A stretch of 64,000 nucleotides of DNA, from assembly GCA_019359115.1 (NCBI GenBank), contig JAHHHW010000022.1, positions 28,528 to 92,527 on the forward strand, read 5' to 3'. The DNA is from Pelatocladus maniniholoensis HA4357-MV3 (GTDB lineage Bacteria; Cyanobacteriota; Cyanobacteriia; Cyanobacteriales; Nostocaceae). A model generated the notes under the pieces. It did not search any database and had not been told where the DNA came from. It was given only the letters and a program-made list of their open reading frames with translations. Positions 44,179 to 52,181 of the stretch are shown here, in pieces. The position numbers and the translations under genes are program-made. How positions within the stretch are numbered: the stretch's first letter is position 1; each line of letters starts with the position of its first letter.

Positions 44179-44643
44179 ATGAAAAAAGATAATTTATCTT
44201 TACCGACTGGTTGTATTCTCCGCCAAGCAATTCAATCTGATACTTGGTCAATTCGGTGGTTGGTGCTATCAGCAAAACTTGACCCAACACAATTAATTTG
44301 GCAACAATTTTGGGTAATAGAATGTGACCAAAAAATAGTAGCTTGTGGACAACTACGTAATTTTTCTGACGCCCAAGAACTTGGTAGTTTAGTAGTTAAG
44401 CAAAACTGGCGCGATCGCAACTTGGGGAGTATTTTGACTCAGCATTTAATCCAAGCTGCAACTCAACCGCTATATTTGGAGTGCTTAGGTCAGCGCCTAG
44501 CAAATTTTTATTATAAATTTGGTTTTGTACCTATCGCTTTTGAAAATTTACCGCGATCGCTGCAACGCAAATTTCAATTATCTGAGTTAGGAAGAAAGCT
44601 AGGTGTTGTACCTGTTGTATTGATGCATTATCAAGATAGCTAA
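44179..44643 (+). CDS. GNAT family N-acetyltransferase
   Basis: About 154 residues from the ATG at 44179 (a GTG at 44164 is the alternative). The acetyl-CoA-binding segment LVVKQNWRDRNLGSILTQHL contains the motif A pattern R-x-x-x-G/L-G, and LANFYYKFGFVPI is the usual late motif. It transfers an acetyl group to an amine; the substrate is unknown. No clear Shine-Dalgarno is seen. It ends at a copy of the dispersed ~110-bp repeat. Confidence 0.82.
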   Translation: MKKDNLSLPTGCILRQAIQSDTWSIRWLVLSAKLDPTQLIWQQFWVIECDQKIVACGQLRNFSDAQELGSLVVKQNWRDRNLGSILTQHLIQAATQPLYLECLGQRLANFYYKFGFVPIAFENLPRSLQRKFQLSELGRKLGVVPVVLMHYQDS

Positions 44644-44750
44644 TACAATAAGGCAAAAGTAAAAAGGCAAAAGTAAAAAGAAAGAATGCTTATTTTATAA
44701 GCTTTTCGAGTATTTGAAATGGTTGCTTTATTTCCGCCGACCTGTGCTAA
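44638..44750 (+). repeat. Dispersed ~110-bp repeat, copy 2
   Basis: It begins AGCTAATACAATAAGGCAAA and carries the same AAGGCAAAAGTAAA doublet, TTTCGAGTATTT and GGTTGCTTTATTT blocks as 36917-37025. It begins in the stop region of the GNAT gene and runs into the last codons of the convergent Uma2 gene. Confidence 0.8.
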
Positions 44751-45373
44751 TTATATGTCCCCCCAATTTCAAAAATCTGTTGAGCAGTTACATTCAATTC
44801 TGGGAATGTTGTTGATACAATGCGCTCATCACCGCGAAACTGATTAATTTGATATTCACCTTCAACCAAAATGTAAACAGAGATAGTTGGTTGCTTAGGA
44901 TTGCCAATAAACCGTCTCCCCCCTAAAGCTGCATAATCTACAACCCAGTATTCTGGAATTCCCACAGCTTCATAATCAGCCACTTTTTTGAGATAATCAT
45001 CCCGCCAATTGGTGCTAACAACTTCAATCACCAGAGGAATAGATTCGGCTTGACTAACAGTAGATGCTTTTTTCCACAATGGTTCATTTACGAGGTTAGG
45101 ACGATTTAAGATCACCACATCTGGCGAGTAAGCTGATTCGCTCTCACATGGCTTGACAAATGCTGTTTTAGGGATAAAGTAAGGCAGTTTTAAACGTTTA
45201 TATTCTGTAACTATTTCTCCAATTAAAAATCCAATTACCTCTTCATGGTCGCCTGTAGGTGGTGGCATCTCAATAATAACTCCATCGTATAATTCATAGC
45301 GTCGCTGTGGGTTTTCTGGATACCAAGTAACAAATTCATCGAATGTAACTACTTTCCGTAAAGCTTGAGTCAT
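44747..45373 (-). CDS. Uma2 family (DUF820) putative endonuclease
   Basis: A protein of 208 residues. VTFDEFVTWYPE and YELYDGVIIEMPPPTGDHE open it; the core has the PD-(D/E)xK-like residues in AYSPDVVILNRP and PLVIEVVSTNWRDDYLKK followed by GIPEYWVVDY. It ends FPELNVTAQQIFE. The family is hugely amplified in cyanobacteria and its biological role is unclear. An internally deleted relative lies at 8267-8443. Confidence 0.9.
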   Translation of the reverse strand: MTQALRKVVTFDEFVTWYPENPQRRYELYDGVIIEMPPPTGDHEEVIGFLIGEIVTEYKRLKLPYFIPKTAFVKPCESESAYSPDVVILNRPNLVNEPLWKKASTVSQAESIPLVIEVVSTNWRDDYLKKVADYEAVGIPEYWVVDYAALGGRRFIGNPKQPTISVYILVEGEYQINQFRGDERIVSTTFPELNVTAQQIFEIGGTYN

Positions 45374-45583
45374 GACTTAATTCCTCAACGCAAAAATTAG
45401 TATATGCCTGAAAGTATCTAAAGTATCAAAAACTAATCAAAATCTTCTTACACCTTTTTTTCTAAAAGCCAAAAAGCTTGCTTGGATGTTCTCCTCATCC
45501 TTAGTTCTGCCAAAATAAAAGTATTGGGTGAGCTGGCTTGGCTGGTGTGTCAACAGTTGTCTCAATACTAAAATGGAAAATTC

Positions 45584-46123
45584 ATGAGAAAGCGCCCCAA
45601 AAGCCAATTTTTGTTTTGCGATCGCTGGTTTGATCGACACTGGATAGTCCGCAATATGGAAGCTTTCCAAGATTTGATTGTGGTTATCTTGTGTTTGAGC
45701 TTATTTAGCGTCATGCTGATGCAACTATGGTCGATATTTATGGCCCTTACACAACAACTGGATTATAAACTAGTGACTGCCAAAATATTATTTATCTTGA
45801 TTTTGGTGGAATTATTTCGATTGCTGATGATTTACTTACAGGAACACAGTATTTCTGTAGGTGTAGCAGTTGAAGTCACAATTGTATCAGTTCTGCGAGA
45901 ATTAGTTGTGCATGGAGCATTGGAAATTTCTTGGATTCAGGGAGCCTCAATTTGTGCCTTATTATTAATTCTTGGTGCATTGCTAATAGTGTGTGCCAAA
46001 ACACCACATATGGATTGCATTAGTGCTAATACAAAATCTTGCCCAATTGTATATATAGAGAGTAATCAACAACAAAAAGAGCAAGAATTAGAGCGAACCG
46101 CGTCAATGCAAAAAAGGAGATAG
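45584..46123 (+). CDS. Phosphate-starvation-inducible PsiE family membrane protein
   Basis: A protein of 179 residues with four hydrophobic segments. The order (MEAFQDLIVVILCLSLF, then ILFILILVELFRLLMIYLQ, EVTIVSVLRELVVHG, ICALLLILGALLIV) and the LVELFRLL...VSVLREL motifs match PsiE. Its role in phosphate stress is known only from expression of E. coli PsiE. ATG 45584 is used; ATG 45656 is an alternative. Confidence 0.8.
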   Translation: MRKRPKSQFLFCDRWFDRHWIVRNMEAFQDLIVVILCLSLFSVMLMQLWSIFMALTQQLDYKLVTAKILFILILVELFRLLMIYLQEHSISVGVAVEVTIVSVLRELVVHGALEISWIQGASICALLLILGALLIVCAKTPHMDCISANTKSCPIVYIESNQQQKEQELERTASMQKRR

Positions 46124-46141
46124 GGAGGACATGGGGGACAA

Positions 46142-46212
46142 CTAATCAGTTATCAGTTATCAGTGATCAGTTATCAAATTAAACTGATCACTGTTAACTG
46201 TTAACTGATTCA
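46142..46212. repeat. Heptamer repeats (CAGTTAT/GTTAACT types)
   Basis: AGTTATC units and a partly complementary set (CTGATCACTGTTAACTGTTAACTG) follow the psiE-like gene. This is a tandem repeat with hairpin potential. Confidence 0.75.
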
Positions 46213-46314
46213 TGTCCGATCCCCAATCTCTCTCCTTATACTCTTCTGGACAGATGAACACCTCTTTGAGGGCTAGTAGAAGTAAGTATAGAAAGCCTAA
46301 AGGAGGGTGAATCA

Positions 46315-46557
46315 ATGACTCAAACTAGAGAAAGACAAGCTCAAAATCCTATTAGCGACCTAGAATACGACTTTTTGACTGTATTGCACAATAAAGGCGA
46401 AGCGATTAAAGCTTACGATACCTATATCCAAGATGCACAACAAGCTGGTTCTCAGCCTTGTGTAGAGTTATTCCAAAAATTGCGTCAGTCTGACATTGAG
46501 CAAGCACAAGAAATCCGCCACCATCTTCAGGAAGTCATGCAAAAAGGTAAGATGTAG
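46315..46557 (+). CDS. Conserved small cyanobacterial protein of unknown function
   Basis: An 80-residue, highly charged and probably all-helical protein (ISDLEYDFLTVLHNKGEAIK, ELFQKLRQSDIEQAQEIR). It has an unusually complete Shine-Dalgarno, AAAGGAGGGTGA, six bases before ATG, implying strong translation. I do not recognise a named family. Its stop codon lies at the first bases of the duplicated Rpn block, so the natural C-terminus may have been altered by that insertion. Confidence 0.75.
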   Translation: MTQTRERQAQNPISDLEYDFLTVLHNKGEAIKAYDTYIQDAQQAGSQPCVELFQKLRQSDIEQAQEIRHHLQEVMQKGKM

Positions 46558-46699
46558 GCTTAGTGGTTGAGGGCGATCGCTTCTTAATTTGTAGAGGAAA
46601 AAAGGGAGCGATCGCTATTTGCTTTGATTATCTGTTGCTTGTTGGACTTGCTCTACAGTTAAATCTAGAGCCTGGGCTATTTGTTCTACACTTAACCAT
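46552..46699. repeat. Duplicated block, copy 2 (truncated Rpn 3' end)
   Basis: Near-identical to 39603-39748. It is cut at its right end by the MITE starting at 46702. Confidence 0.85.
46619..46699 (-). pseudogene. C-terminal remnant of an Rpn family gene
   Basis: The minus strand encodes LSVEQIAQALDLTVEQVQQA and a short tail, almost identical to the end of the Rpn protein at 39666-40493. The 5' nine-tenths of the gene is absent; a MITE abuts the break. Confidence 0.8.
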
Positions 46700-46701
46700 A
46701 G

Positions 46702-46825
46702 TAGACCTCTTGCAAAAGTCGAATGAACCCCCCTCAATCCCCCCGTTCACGGGGGGAAGATTTAGTTCCCTCCCCGTAAACGCTTAGGGTTAGGGTGGGG
46801 TAAAAATATTTTTGCAAGAGGTCTA
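46702..46825. mobile_element. MITE with TAGACCTCTTGCAAAA termini
   Basis: TAGACCTCTTGCAAAA at the left and its exact complement at the right, with TA at both outer ends, bracket about 124 bp with no long ORF. The TA ends resemble Tc1/mariner-IS630-type elements. Confidence 0.8.
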
Positions 46826-47063
46826 GTCAAAGAAAGTCTGCTTAAGCAGACTGGTTGATTTATTTGAGTCCTATAAAGACGACTTGTGCTGTTGGCTAAA
46901 AAATTAAATCCTTAGTGGTAGGTTGAAAAAATTGGAATGCTCCCATCAGAAATTCAGTCCACTTGAGTGGACTTTCGCTATTAGCCAAAAAATTTATTTC
47001 TTGGCGGGATATATGCTGAGTGTGAGACGCGAAATTACTCTGCGGGATCTAGGTTGTAAAAAC
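46826..47063. repeat. Remnant of a dispersed element with AGTC...GACT palindromes
   Basis: AGTCTGCTTAAGCAGACT (46835-46852) and AGTCCACTTGAGTGGACT (46956-46973) are both perfect palindromes. They are each followed by a TTRGCYAAAAAATT stretch. I see no gene. Confidence 0.6.
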
Positions 47064-47294
47064 AAGAAAATTTCCACTTGAAACGAGAAACTTCTCACTT
47101 GAAATGAGAAACTTCCCACTTGAAATGAGAAACTTCCCACTTGAAATGAGAAACTTCCCACTTGAAATGAGAAACTTCCCACTTGAAATGAGAAACTTCT
47201 CACTTAAAACGAGAAACTTCTCACTTAAAACGAGAAACTTCTCACCTGAAACGAGAAACTTCTCACCTGAAACGAGAAACTTCTCACTTAAAAC
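47064..47294. repeat. 21-bp minisatellite, about 11 units
   Basis: Ten clear units of GAGAAACTTCYCACYTRAAAY start every 21 bases from 47085 to 47274, preceded by one degenerate unit. Variant subfamilies are grouped: five CCC-type units, then CTC-type units, two with CCTG. The period is a multiple of three, so stop-free frames on both strands are an artefact. Confidence 0.95.
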
Positions 47295-47342
47295 TCCAAC
47301 AAGCGATCGCACTCCGCTTCCCTGTGCGTTCCAAAAAACCAC

Positions 47343-47371
47343 CCCCCTCTCCACTTACTGAGAGAAGGGGG
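47343..47371 (-). terminator. Hairpin downstream of ndhJ, possible terminator
   Basis: CCCCCTCTC and GAGAGAAGGGGG pair around a short loop 27 bp after ndhJ. No long T-run follows. Confidence 0.4.
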
Positions 47372-47397
47372 TTAACACAATGAGGTGCTATTCACTA

Positions 47398-47925
47398 CTA
47401 AAAAGCGTCTTGCAACTCGTAAAAATCAGGTGAAACGTAATCCTTACGTAAGGGCCAACCTACCCAATCTTCCGGCATTAAAATCCGCTTCAAGTTCGGG
47501 TGTCCTTCGTAAATAATCCCGAACATATCGTAAGATTCGCGCTCTTGCCAGTCAGCAGTTTTCCAAATCCAATAAACTGAAGGTACTCTCGGATTTTCAC
47601 GTGGCAAGAAAACTTTGATACGTACTTCCTCTGGTTTATCAGCATTATCACTAACTTTGACCAAGTGATACATGCTGACTAATTCCTGTCCAGGGCCTAA
47701 ATCAATCCCGCCCTGAATCTGGAGATAATTAAACCCGTAGGCATATAAAGCAGTACAAGTTGGTAGTAAAAAATCTGCCTCTACCTTAACTATCTCTACA
47801 CCGTTAGCATCCGGTTGTAGAGGTTCATTGGCAAAGCCATTTTCCGTTAACCACTGGGAAACTTTACCTGCTGCTACATCCAGAGATTTTTCTTCTGCTG
47901 GTACTGGTTTCGATTCTTCAGCCAC
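47398..47925 (-). CDS. ndhJ: NAD(P)H-quinone oxidoreductase subunit J (NdhJ)
   Basis: A protein of 175 residues, the NuoC-like 30-kDa subunit of NDH-1. [20 protein letters not shown] and the following [23 protein letters not shown] are the family signature. It is a peripheral-arm subunit on the cytoplasmic side of the thylakoid and works in cyclic electron flow and respiration. It overlaps ndhK by 8 bp. Confidence 0.97.
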   Translation of the reverse strand: MAEESKPVPAEEKSLDVAAGKVSQWLTENGFANEPLQPDANGVEIVKVEADFLLPTCTALYAYGFNYLQIQGGIDLGPGQELVSMYHLVKVSDNADKPEEVRIKVFLPRENPRVPSVYWIWKTADWQERESYDMFGIIYEGHPNLKRILMPEDWVGWPLRKDYVSPDFYELQDAF

Positions 47926-48664
47926 GGTTTACCTCCTCCTTCTTCTGGGTCAACAAAGCAGGTGGTATCGGCATACCGATCGCTTCACTCAATTCCTTCG
48001 GTGGTGCAACACGAGTGTCACTAAGCAAATACTCACCAGTGAGGATTTGTGGCACTGATTTCATGCTGTGAGTCGTACTGTAGTAGCGGTGGGTTTGCTT
48101 GATCACATCCCGCTCTTGGATAGAATCATTGGCAATTTTTTTGCGTAATTTAATAATCGCATCAATAATTGCTTCTGGGCGGGGCGGACAACCAGGTAAG
48201 TACACATCCACCGGAATCAGTTTATCGACTCCACGCACTGCTGAAGGAGAATCGACGCTGAACATCCCGCCAGTAATTGTACAAGCTCCCATCGCAATCA
48301 CGTATTTTGGTTCTGGCATTTGTTCATAAAGACGCACCAATTGGGGAGCCATCTTCATCGTGATTGTTCCGGCTGTAATAATCAAATCAGCTTGTCGGGG
48401 ACTAGAACGGGGGATAAGTCCAAAGCGATCGAAGTCAAAGCGAGAACCAATTAATGCTGCAAATTCAATAAAGCAGCAAGCTGTACCAAACAACAAAGGC
48501 CAAAGACTAGAAAGACGCGCCCAGTTGTAAAGGTCATCAACTGTGGTCAAAATGACGTTTTCCGACAGTTCATGAGTCACTGTCGAACGTCCAATGGGGT
48601 TGAGAATCCGGTCTGTTTGCTGCTGTTCTAAATCTTTGGCTGTTAAATTACCATCTAAGACCAT
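47918..48664 (-). CDS. ndhK: NAD(P)H-quinone oxidoreductase subunit K (NdhK)
   Basis: About 248 residues from the ATG at 48664 (MVLDGNL, the usual start); the frame extends to 48685. [13 protein letters not shown], then [12 protein letters not shown] and [14 protein letters not shown] supply the four Cys ligands of the N2 4Fe-4S cluster. Central electron-transfer subunit of NDH-1. It overlaps ndhC upstream by 10 bp and ndhJ downstream. Confidence 0.97.
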   Translation of the reverse strand: MVLDGNLTAKDLEQQQTDRILNPIGRSTVTHELSENVILTTVDDLYNWARLSSLWPLLFGTACCFIEFAALIGSRFDFDRFGLIPRSSPRQADLIITAGTITMKMAPQLVRLYEQMPEPKYVIAMGACTITGGMFSVDSPSAVRGVDKLIPVDVYLPGCPPRPEAIIDAIIKLRKKIANDSIQERDVIKQTHRYYSTTHSMKSVPQILTGEYLLSDTRVAPPKELSEAIGMPIPPALLTQKKEEVNRG

Positions 48665-49017
48665 TCCAAGGCTCCTTTGCGCCATGCATAAACTAGGGCA
48701 ATTACAAGAATTGCGATAAAGATTAGCGCTTCAATGAATGCCAATAGACCTAAACGGTGGAAAGCAACTGCCCAAGGATATAAAAACACCGTCTCTACGT
48801 CAAATACCACGAAGACTAAGGCAAACATGTAATAGCGAATATTGAACTGAATCCAGGCTCCGCCAATGGGTTCCATACCGGATTCATAGGTGGTGCGCCG
48901 TTCTGGGCTGCGACTACTCGGTCGCAGCAGCTTAGATGCCGCAAGAGCTAAGGCAGGCACTAAGCTACAGATCATTAAGAAGCCTAGAAGGTACTCGTAA
49001 CCGCTAAGGACAAACAC
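48655..49017 (-). CDS. ndhC: NAD(P)H-quinone oxidoreductase subunit 3 (NdhC)
   Basis: The GTG at 49017 gives the canonical 120 residues ([10 protein letters not shown]); a TTG at 49023 would add two. Three membrane helices and the [20 protein letters not shown] loop, with the Cys of the NuoA family replaced by Ser, are typical of cyanobacterial NdhC. It forms the quinone-binding junction. First gene of ndhC-ndhK-ndhJ. Confidence 0.96.
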   Translation of the reverse strand: MFVLSGYEYLLGFLMICSLVPALALAASKLLRPSSRSPERRTTYESGMEPIGGAWIQFNIRYYMFALVFVVFDVETVFLYPWAVAFHRLGLLAFIEALIFIAILVIALVYAWRKGALEWS

Positions 49018-49210
49018 AATCAATATCTACCGTTATGGGTGAAAATAACCGTTACTTTCTTTTACATTATATAGTTTAGGCATTTCTGAGTTTTGCAAAA
49101 CAGACTCAGAGTTTTATTTGATTCGTTGTTGCTTGCTATAGAAAAACCTAACAATTATGTCATAATTTTTAACGTATATTTAAGCTTTGACCCTCACCCG
49201 TGCCACAGCC

Positions 49211-49546
49211 ATGAGCGAACAAGCTGTTGAAAATTCGGTTTTAGACCGCTACGAGTGTCGCGCCTGCGGTTATGTCTACGAACCCACCAAAGGGGACGAA
49301 AAACATGACATTGCCCCAGACACACCCTTCGCAGAATTGCCGCTAACTTGGCGTTGTCCAGTTTGTAGCGCCAAGAAGAATGCTTTTGCCAATGTCGGCC
49401 CTGCGGGTAAGGCTTCTGGTTTTGAAGAAAATCTCGGTTATGGTTTCGGTGTCAACAATTTAACCCCTACTCAGAAGAGTATTCTGATTTTTGGGGCTTT
49501 GGCTCTTGGTGTCTTATTTTTCCTCAGTCTTTATGGCTTGCAATAG
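49211..49546 (+). CDS. rubA: Membrane-anchored rubredoxin RubA
   Basis: About 111 residues from the ATG at 49211 (frame open from 49187). YECRACGYVYEPTKGDEKHD and WRCPVCSAKKNAF hold the two C-x-x-C pairs for one iron. The C-terminal helix ILIFGALALGVLFFLSLYG anchors it in the thylakoid. RubA is needed for photosystem I and II assembly. It precedes ycf48 and psbEFLJ, a conserved order. Confidence 0.95.
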   Translation: MSEQAVENSVLDRYECRACGYVYEPTKGDEKHDIAPDTPFAELPLTWRCPVCSAKKNAFANVGPAGKASGFEENLGYGFGVNNLTPTQKSILIFGALALGVLFFLSLYGLQ

Positions 49547-49555
49547 GACGCGCTC

Positions 49556-49627
49556 TTAGTCAGGGTTACAGCAGTTGCGACAACCAGGACAACCGTCCAA
49601 GCGCTGCTTTCCCTGACTCAGAAGCAT
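49556..49627 (-). other. Possible Cys-rich micro-ORF antisense between rubA and ycf48
   Basis: A 23-codon frame from ATG 49627 ends LDGCPGCRNCCNPD. Four Cys in C-x-x-C-x-x-CC spacing are striking for so short a peptide. The frame stays open further upstream with a hydrophobic stretch, but no start is clear. It could be chance; AGTCAGGG/CCCTGACT arms show the same DNA may form a hairpin. Confidence 0.25.
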
Positions 49628-49665
49628 AAACTGAATTAACAAAAAACTAATAAATACAAATTGTG

Positions 49666-50676
49666 ATGAAAATTTGGCAAAAATTAATTGCTCTATTTGC
49701 AGTTGTTCTAGTATGTGTCGGTTGTAGTAAGGTTCCCTCTACAAGTTACAATCCTTGGGAAATAATTTCTGTAGGCACAGATGCCAAATTATTAGATCTT
49801 GCTTTTACTGGTAATCCTCAGCATGGTTTCTTGGTAGGCAGTGACGCTACTCTTTTAGAAACCAAAAATGGAGGTGAAACTTGGCAACCAATTAAACTGC
49901 AATTAGACGATCGCAAGTACCGCTTTAACTCTGTCAGTTTTACAGGTCAAGAAGGATGGATTGTTGGTGAACCTTCTTTGTTGCTGCACAGTACTGATGA
50001 GGGTAAATCATGGTTGCGAATTCCTCTGAGTGAAAAGTTACCTGGGAATCCAGTTAGTATTCTTGCCCAAGGAGGAAATTCAGCCGAAATGGCTACCGAT
50101 GTGGGAGCAATTTACAAAACCACAGACGGCGGTCAAAATTGGAAAGCTCAAGTAGAAGAAGCAGTCGGTGTGGTGCGGAATTTGGAACGTTCCCCCGATG
50201 GGAAATATGTTGCTGTTTCTGCCAAGGGGAATTTCTACTCTACTTGGGAACCTGGTCAAAATGCATGGGTTCCTCATAATCGCAATAGTTCCCGACGTGT
50301 AGAAAACATGGGTTTTACCCAAAATGGACAGCTGTGGATGCTGGCGCGCGGAGGACAAATACAATTTAGCGAAACAGCTGATGCTGAAAAATGGCAAGAA
50401 GCACAAAATCCTGAACTAGCTACAAGCTGGGGATTGCTTGATATGGCTTATCGCACTCCAGAAGAAGTTTGGATCAGTGGTGGTAGCGGTAATTTGTTAC
50501 GTAGTCCTGATGGTGGTCAAACTTGGGAAAAAGATCGCGATGTGGAAGGAATTCCTGCTAATTTATACAAAATAGTTTTCTTTTCACCTGAGCAGGGATT
50601 TGTAATTGGCGATCGCGGTTATTTATTAAAGTATCAACCAGATATTGCTGCTGTTGCCAAATCTGATGCCGCTTAA
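49666..50676 (+). CDS. ycf48: Photosystem II assembly factor Ycf48 (HCF136)
   Basis: About 336 residues from the ATG at 49666, which directly follows a GTG at 49663. The lipoprotein signal ends in VLVCVGCSK. The body is a seven-bladed BNR/Asp-box propeller with repeated GGETWQ, DEGKSWL, DGGQNWK and DGGQTWE. Ycf48 binds precursor D1 on the lumenal side and promotes the reaction-centre assembly complex, fitting its place next to psbE and rubA. Confidence 0.96.
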   Translation: MKIWQKLIALFAVVLVCVGCSKVPSTSYNPWEIISVGTDAKLLDLAFTGNPQHGFLVGSDATLLETKNGGETWQPIKLQLDDRKYRFNSVSFTGQEGWIVGEPSLLLHSTDEGKSWLRIPLSEKLPGNPVSILAQGGNSAEMATDVGAIYKTTDGGQNWKAQVEEAVGVVRNLERSPDGKYVAVSAKGNFYSTWEPGQNAWVPHNRNSSRRVENMGFTQNGQLWMLARGGQIQFSETADAEKWQEAQNPELATSWGLLDMAYRTPEEVWISGGSGNLLRSPDGGQTWEKDRDVEGIPANLYKIVFFSPEQGFVIGDRGYLLKYQPDIAAVAKSDAA

Positions 50677-50916
50677 TGTAACAAAAGTTTAAGAATTCAT
50701 TGCTTATTTCTGAGAAAGAAGTTGCAAGATGTAACTCTTTCTTAACTTTGTAGGATAATGAATTCATGTAAAAAATCCGCATAGACACGAACCTAATCGG
50801 GCGAGTGTGTAGTAGTCCCGTCTGGGGACAAACATCCAGATGAGATGTAGTTTACTTGGGTAAAACCAAGAAATCTACGTATTAAAACATCTTTGAAAAG
50901 ACAGGTAGGAATCTAA

Positions 50917-51165
50917 ATGTCAGGAAGTACTGGAGAACGTCCGTTTTCGGATATTATTACCAGCGTTCGCTATTGGGTAATTCATAGCATTACCATTCCA
51001 GCATTGTTCATAGCAGGTTGGTTATTTGTCAGCACCGGTTTGGCATACGATGTGTTTGGCACACCTCGCCCCAACGAGTATTACACACAAGTACGGCAAG
51101 AATTGCCGATTGTGAATAACCGTTATGAAGCAAAACAACAAGTTGAACAATTTATTGAGAAGTAG
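50917..51165 (+). CDS. psbE: Cytochrome b559 alpha subunit (PsbE)
   Basis: 82 residues. [20 protein letters not shown] carries the single His haem ligand in the membrane helix; the lumenal part has [17 protein letters not shown]. It forms the b559 haem with PsbF and is needed for PSII assembly. First gene of psbEFLJ; GTAGGAAT precedes the ATG. Confidence 0.98.
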   Translation: MSGSTGERPFSDIITSVRYWVIHSITIPALFIAGWLFVSTGLAYDVFGTPRPNEYYTQVRQELPIVNNRYEAKQQVEQFIEK

Positions 51166-51306
<141 letters not shown>

Positions 51307-51315
51307 GAGGAAATA

Positions 51316-51435
51316 ATGGAAAGAAGCCCCAATCCCAATAATCAACCGGTTGAACTTAACCGGACTTCACTGTTCCTGGGACTACTGCTAGTTTTTGTTC
51401 TAGGGATTCTATTTTCCAGTTACTTCTTTAATTAA
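51316..51435 (+). CDS. psbL: Photosystem II protein PsbL
   Basis: 39 residues. [20 protein letters not shown] and the terminal SSYFFN are the PsbL signature. It is a single-helix subunit at the PSII dimer interface. AGGAGG lies five bases before the ATG and overlaps the psbF stop. Confidence 0.97.
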   Translation: MERSPNPNNQPVELNRTSLFLGLLLVFVLGILFSSYFFN

Positions 51436-51560
51436 CTGGAATATTTTGCTACTTAATCAGTGAACAGTTATCTGAAAGTTATATAATTGATAACTGATAA
51501 CTAATAACTGATAGCTGATAATTAATTTGTGTTGATTTTGCGTTTAGGGAGGAGAAAACA

Positions 51561-51680
51561 GTGTCTGGAAGTGGGAGAATTCCTTTGTGGATTGTTGCTA
51601 CAATCGCAGGATTAGGTGTGATTACTGTTGTAGGTATTTTCTTCTATGGAGCCTACGCCGGAATGGGTTCTTCTGTCTAA
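51561..51680 (+). CDS. psbJ: Photosystem II protein PsbJ
   Basis: 39 residues from a GTG start; GGAGG is ten bases upstream. [20 protein letters not shown] and [11 protein letters not shown] are diagnostic. It affects electron flow from QA to the plastoquinone pool. A heptamer-type repeat (GATAACTGATAACTAATAAC) separates it from psbL by 125 bp, more than is usual in this operon. Confidence 0.96.
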   Translation: MSGSGRIPLWIVATIAGLGVITVVGIFFYGAYAGMGSSV

Positions 51681-51748
51681 AATTGACACGAACCTAATAC
51701 TAAAAGCCGCAATTTTCTAGCAATTTGTTTAGAAACCATCATTAAAAA

Positions 51749-51775
51749 ACCGCCCATCTCCAAGAGATAGGCGGT
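51749..51775 (+). terminator. Hairpin terminator of psbEFLJ
   Basis: ACCGCC-CATCTC pairs with GAGAT-A-GGCGGT around a short loop, followed by an AT-rich stretch, 69 bp after psbJ. Confidence 0.75.
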
Positions 51776-51867
51776 ATTAATTTATTATTTAGTCATTTAT
51801 CCTTTGTCAAAAGTTAATTAATTATAACCAGTGACTAATGACCAACAACCAATAACCAATAATCAAT

Positions 51868-52002
51868 TTACACAATATCTTCGCGCTCAATGTAGATCAT
51901 CAGAAACGAGAATACAACAATTGGCACAATCCAACCAATACTGTAAACGAGAATTGGAGACAAGAATGAAGCAGGATATGAAGCCAAAAGTGAAGTCACC
52001 AT
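51868..52002 (-). CDS. psaI: Photosystem I subunit VIII (PsaI)
   Basis: 44 residues read directly from ATG 52002. The single helix follows SFLSPILVYSIGWIVPIVVF and the protein ends LMIYIEREDIV, the conserved PsaI C-terminus. PsaI helps bind PsaL and trimerise PSI. psaL is not adjacent here. Confidence 0.9.
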   Translation of the reverse strand: MVTSLLASYPASFLSPILVYSIGWIVPIVVFSFLMIYIEREDIV

Positions 52003-52181
52003 AGTAAAGATTCCTTTTAAAGAACAGTACAATTCAAAATGAGCTTACTGCAATTCTTCGCCTAAATTTGTAATTTCTAAAGATTTTTAACACAGAAAAG
52101 CTATTTGTAAATATATATTAAGAGTCATTTGTCATTTGTTATTTTTCCACACTCCAAGCACACGCCTGACACCCTCACGTT

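Noticed and set aside
47064..47294. Possible CRISPR array
   Set aside because: The units are contiguous 21-mers without unique spacers, so it is a tandem repeat.
46994..47361. Overlapping repetitive frames on both strands in the minisatellite
   Set aside because: A 21-bp period is open in several frames by construction; no start signal or conserved flanking domain.
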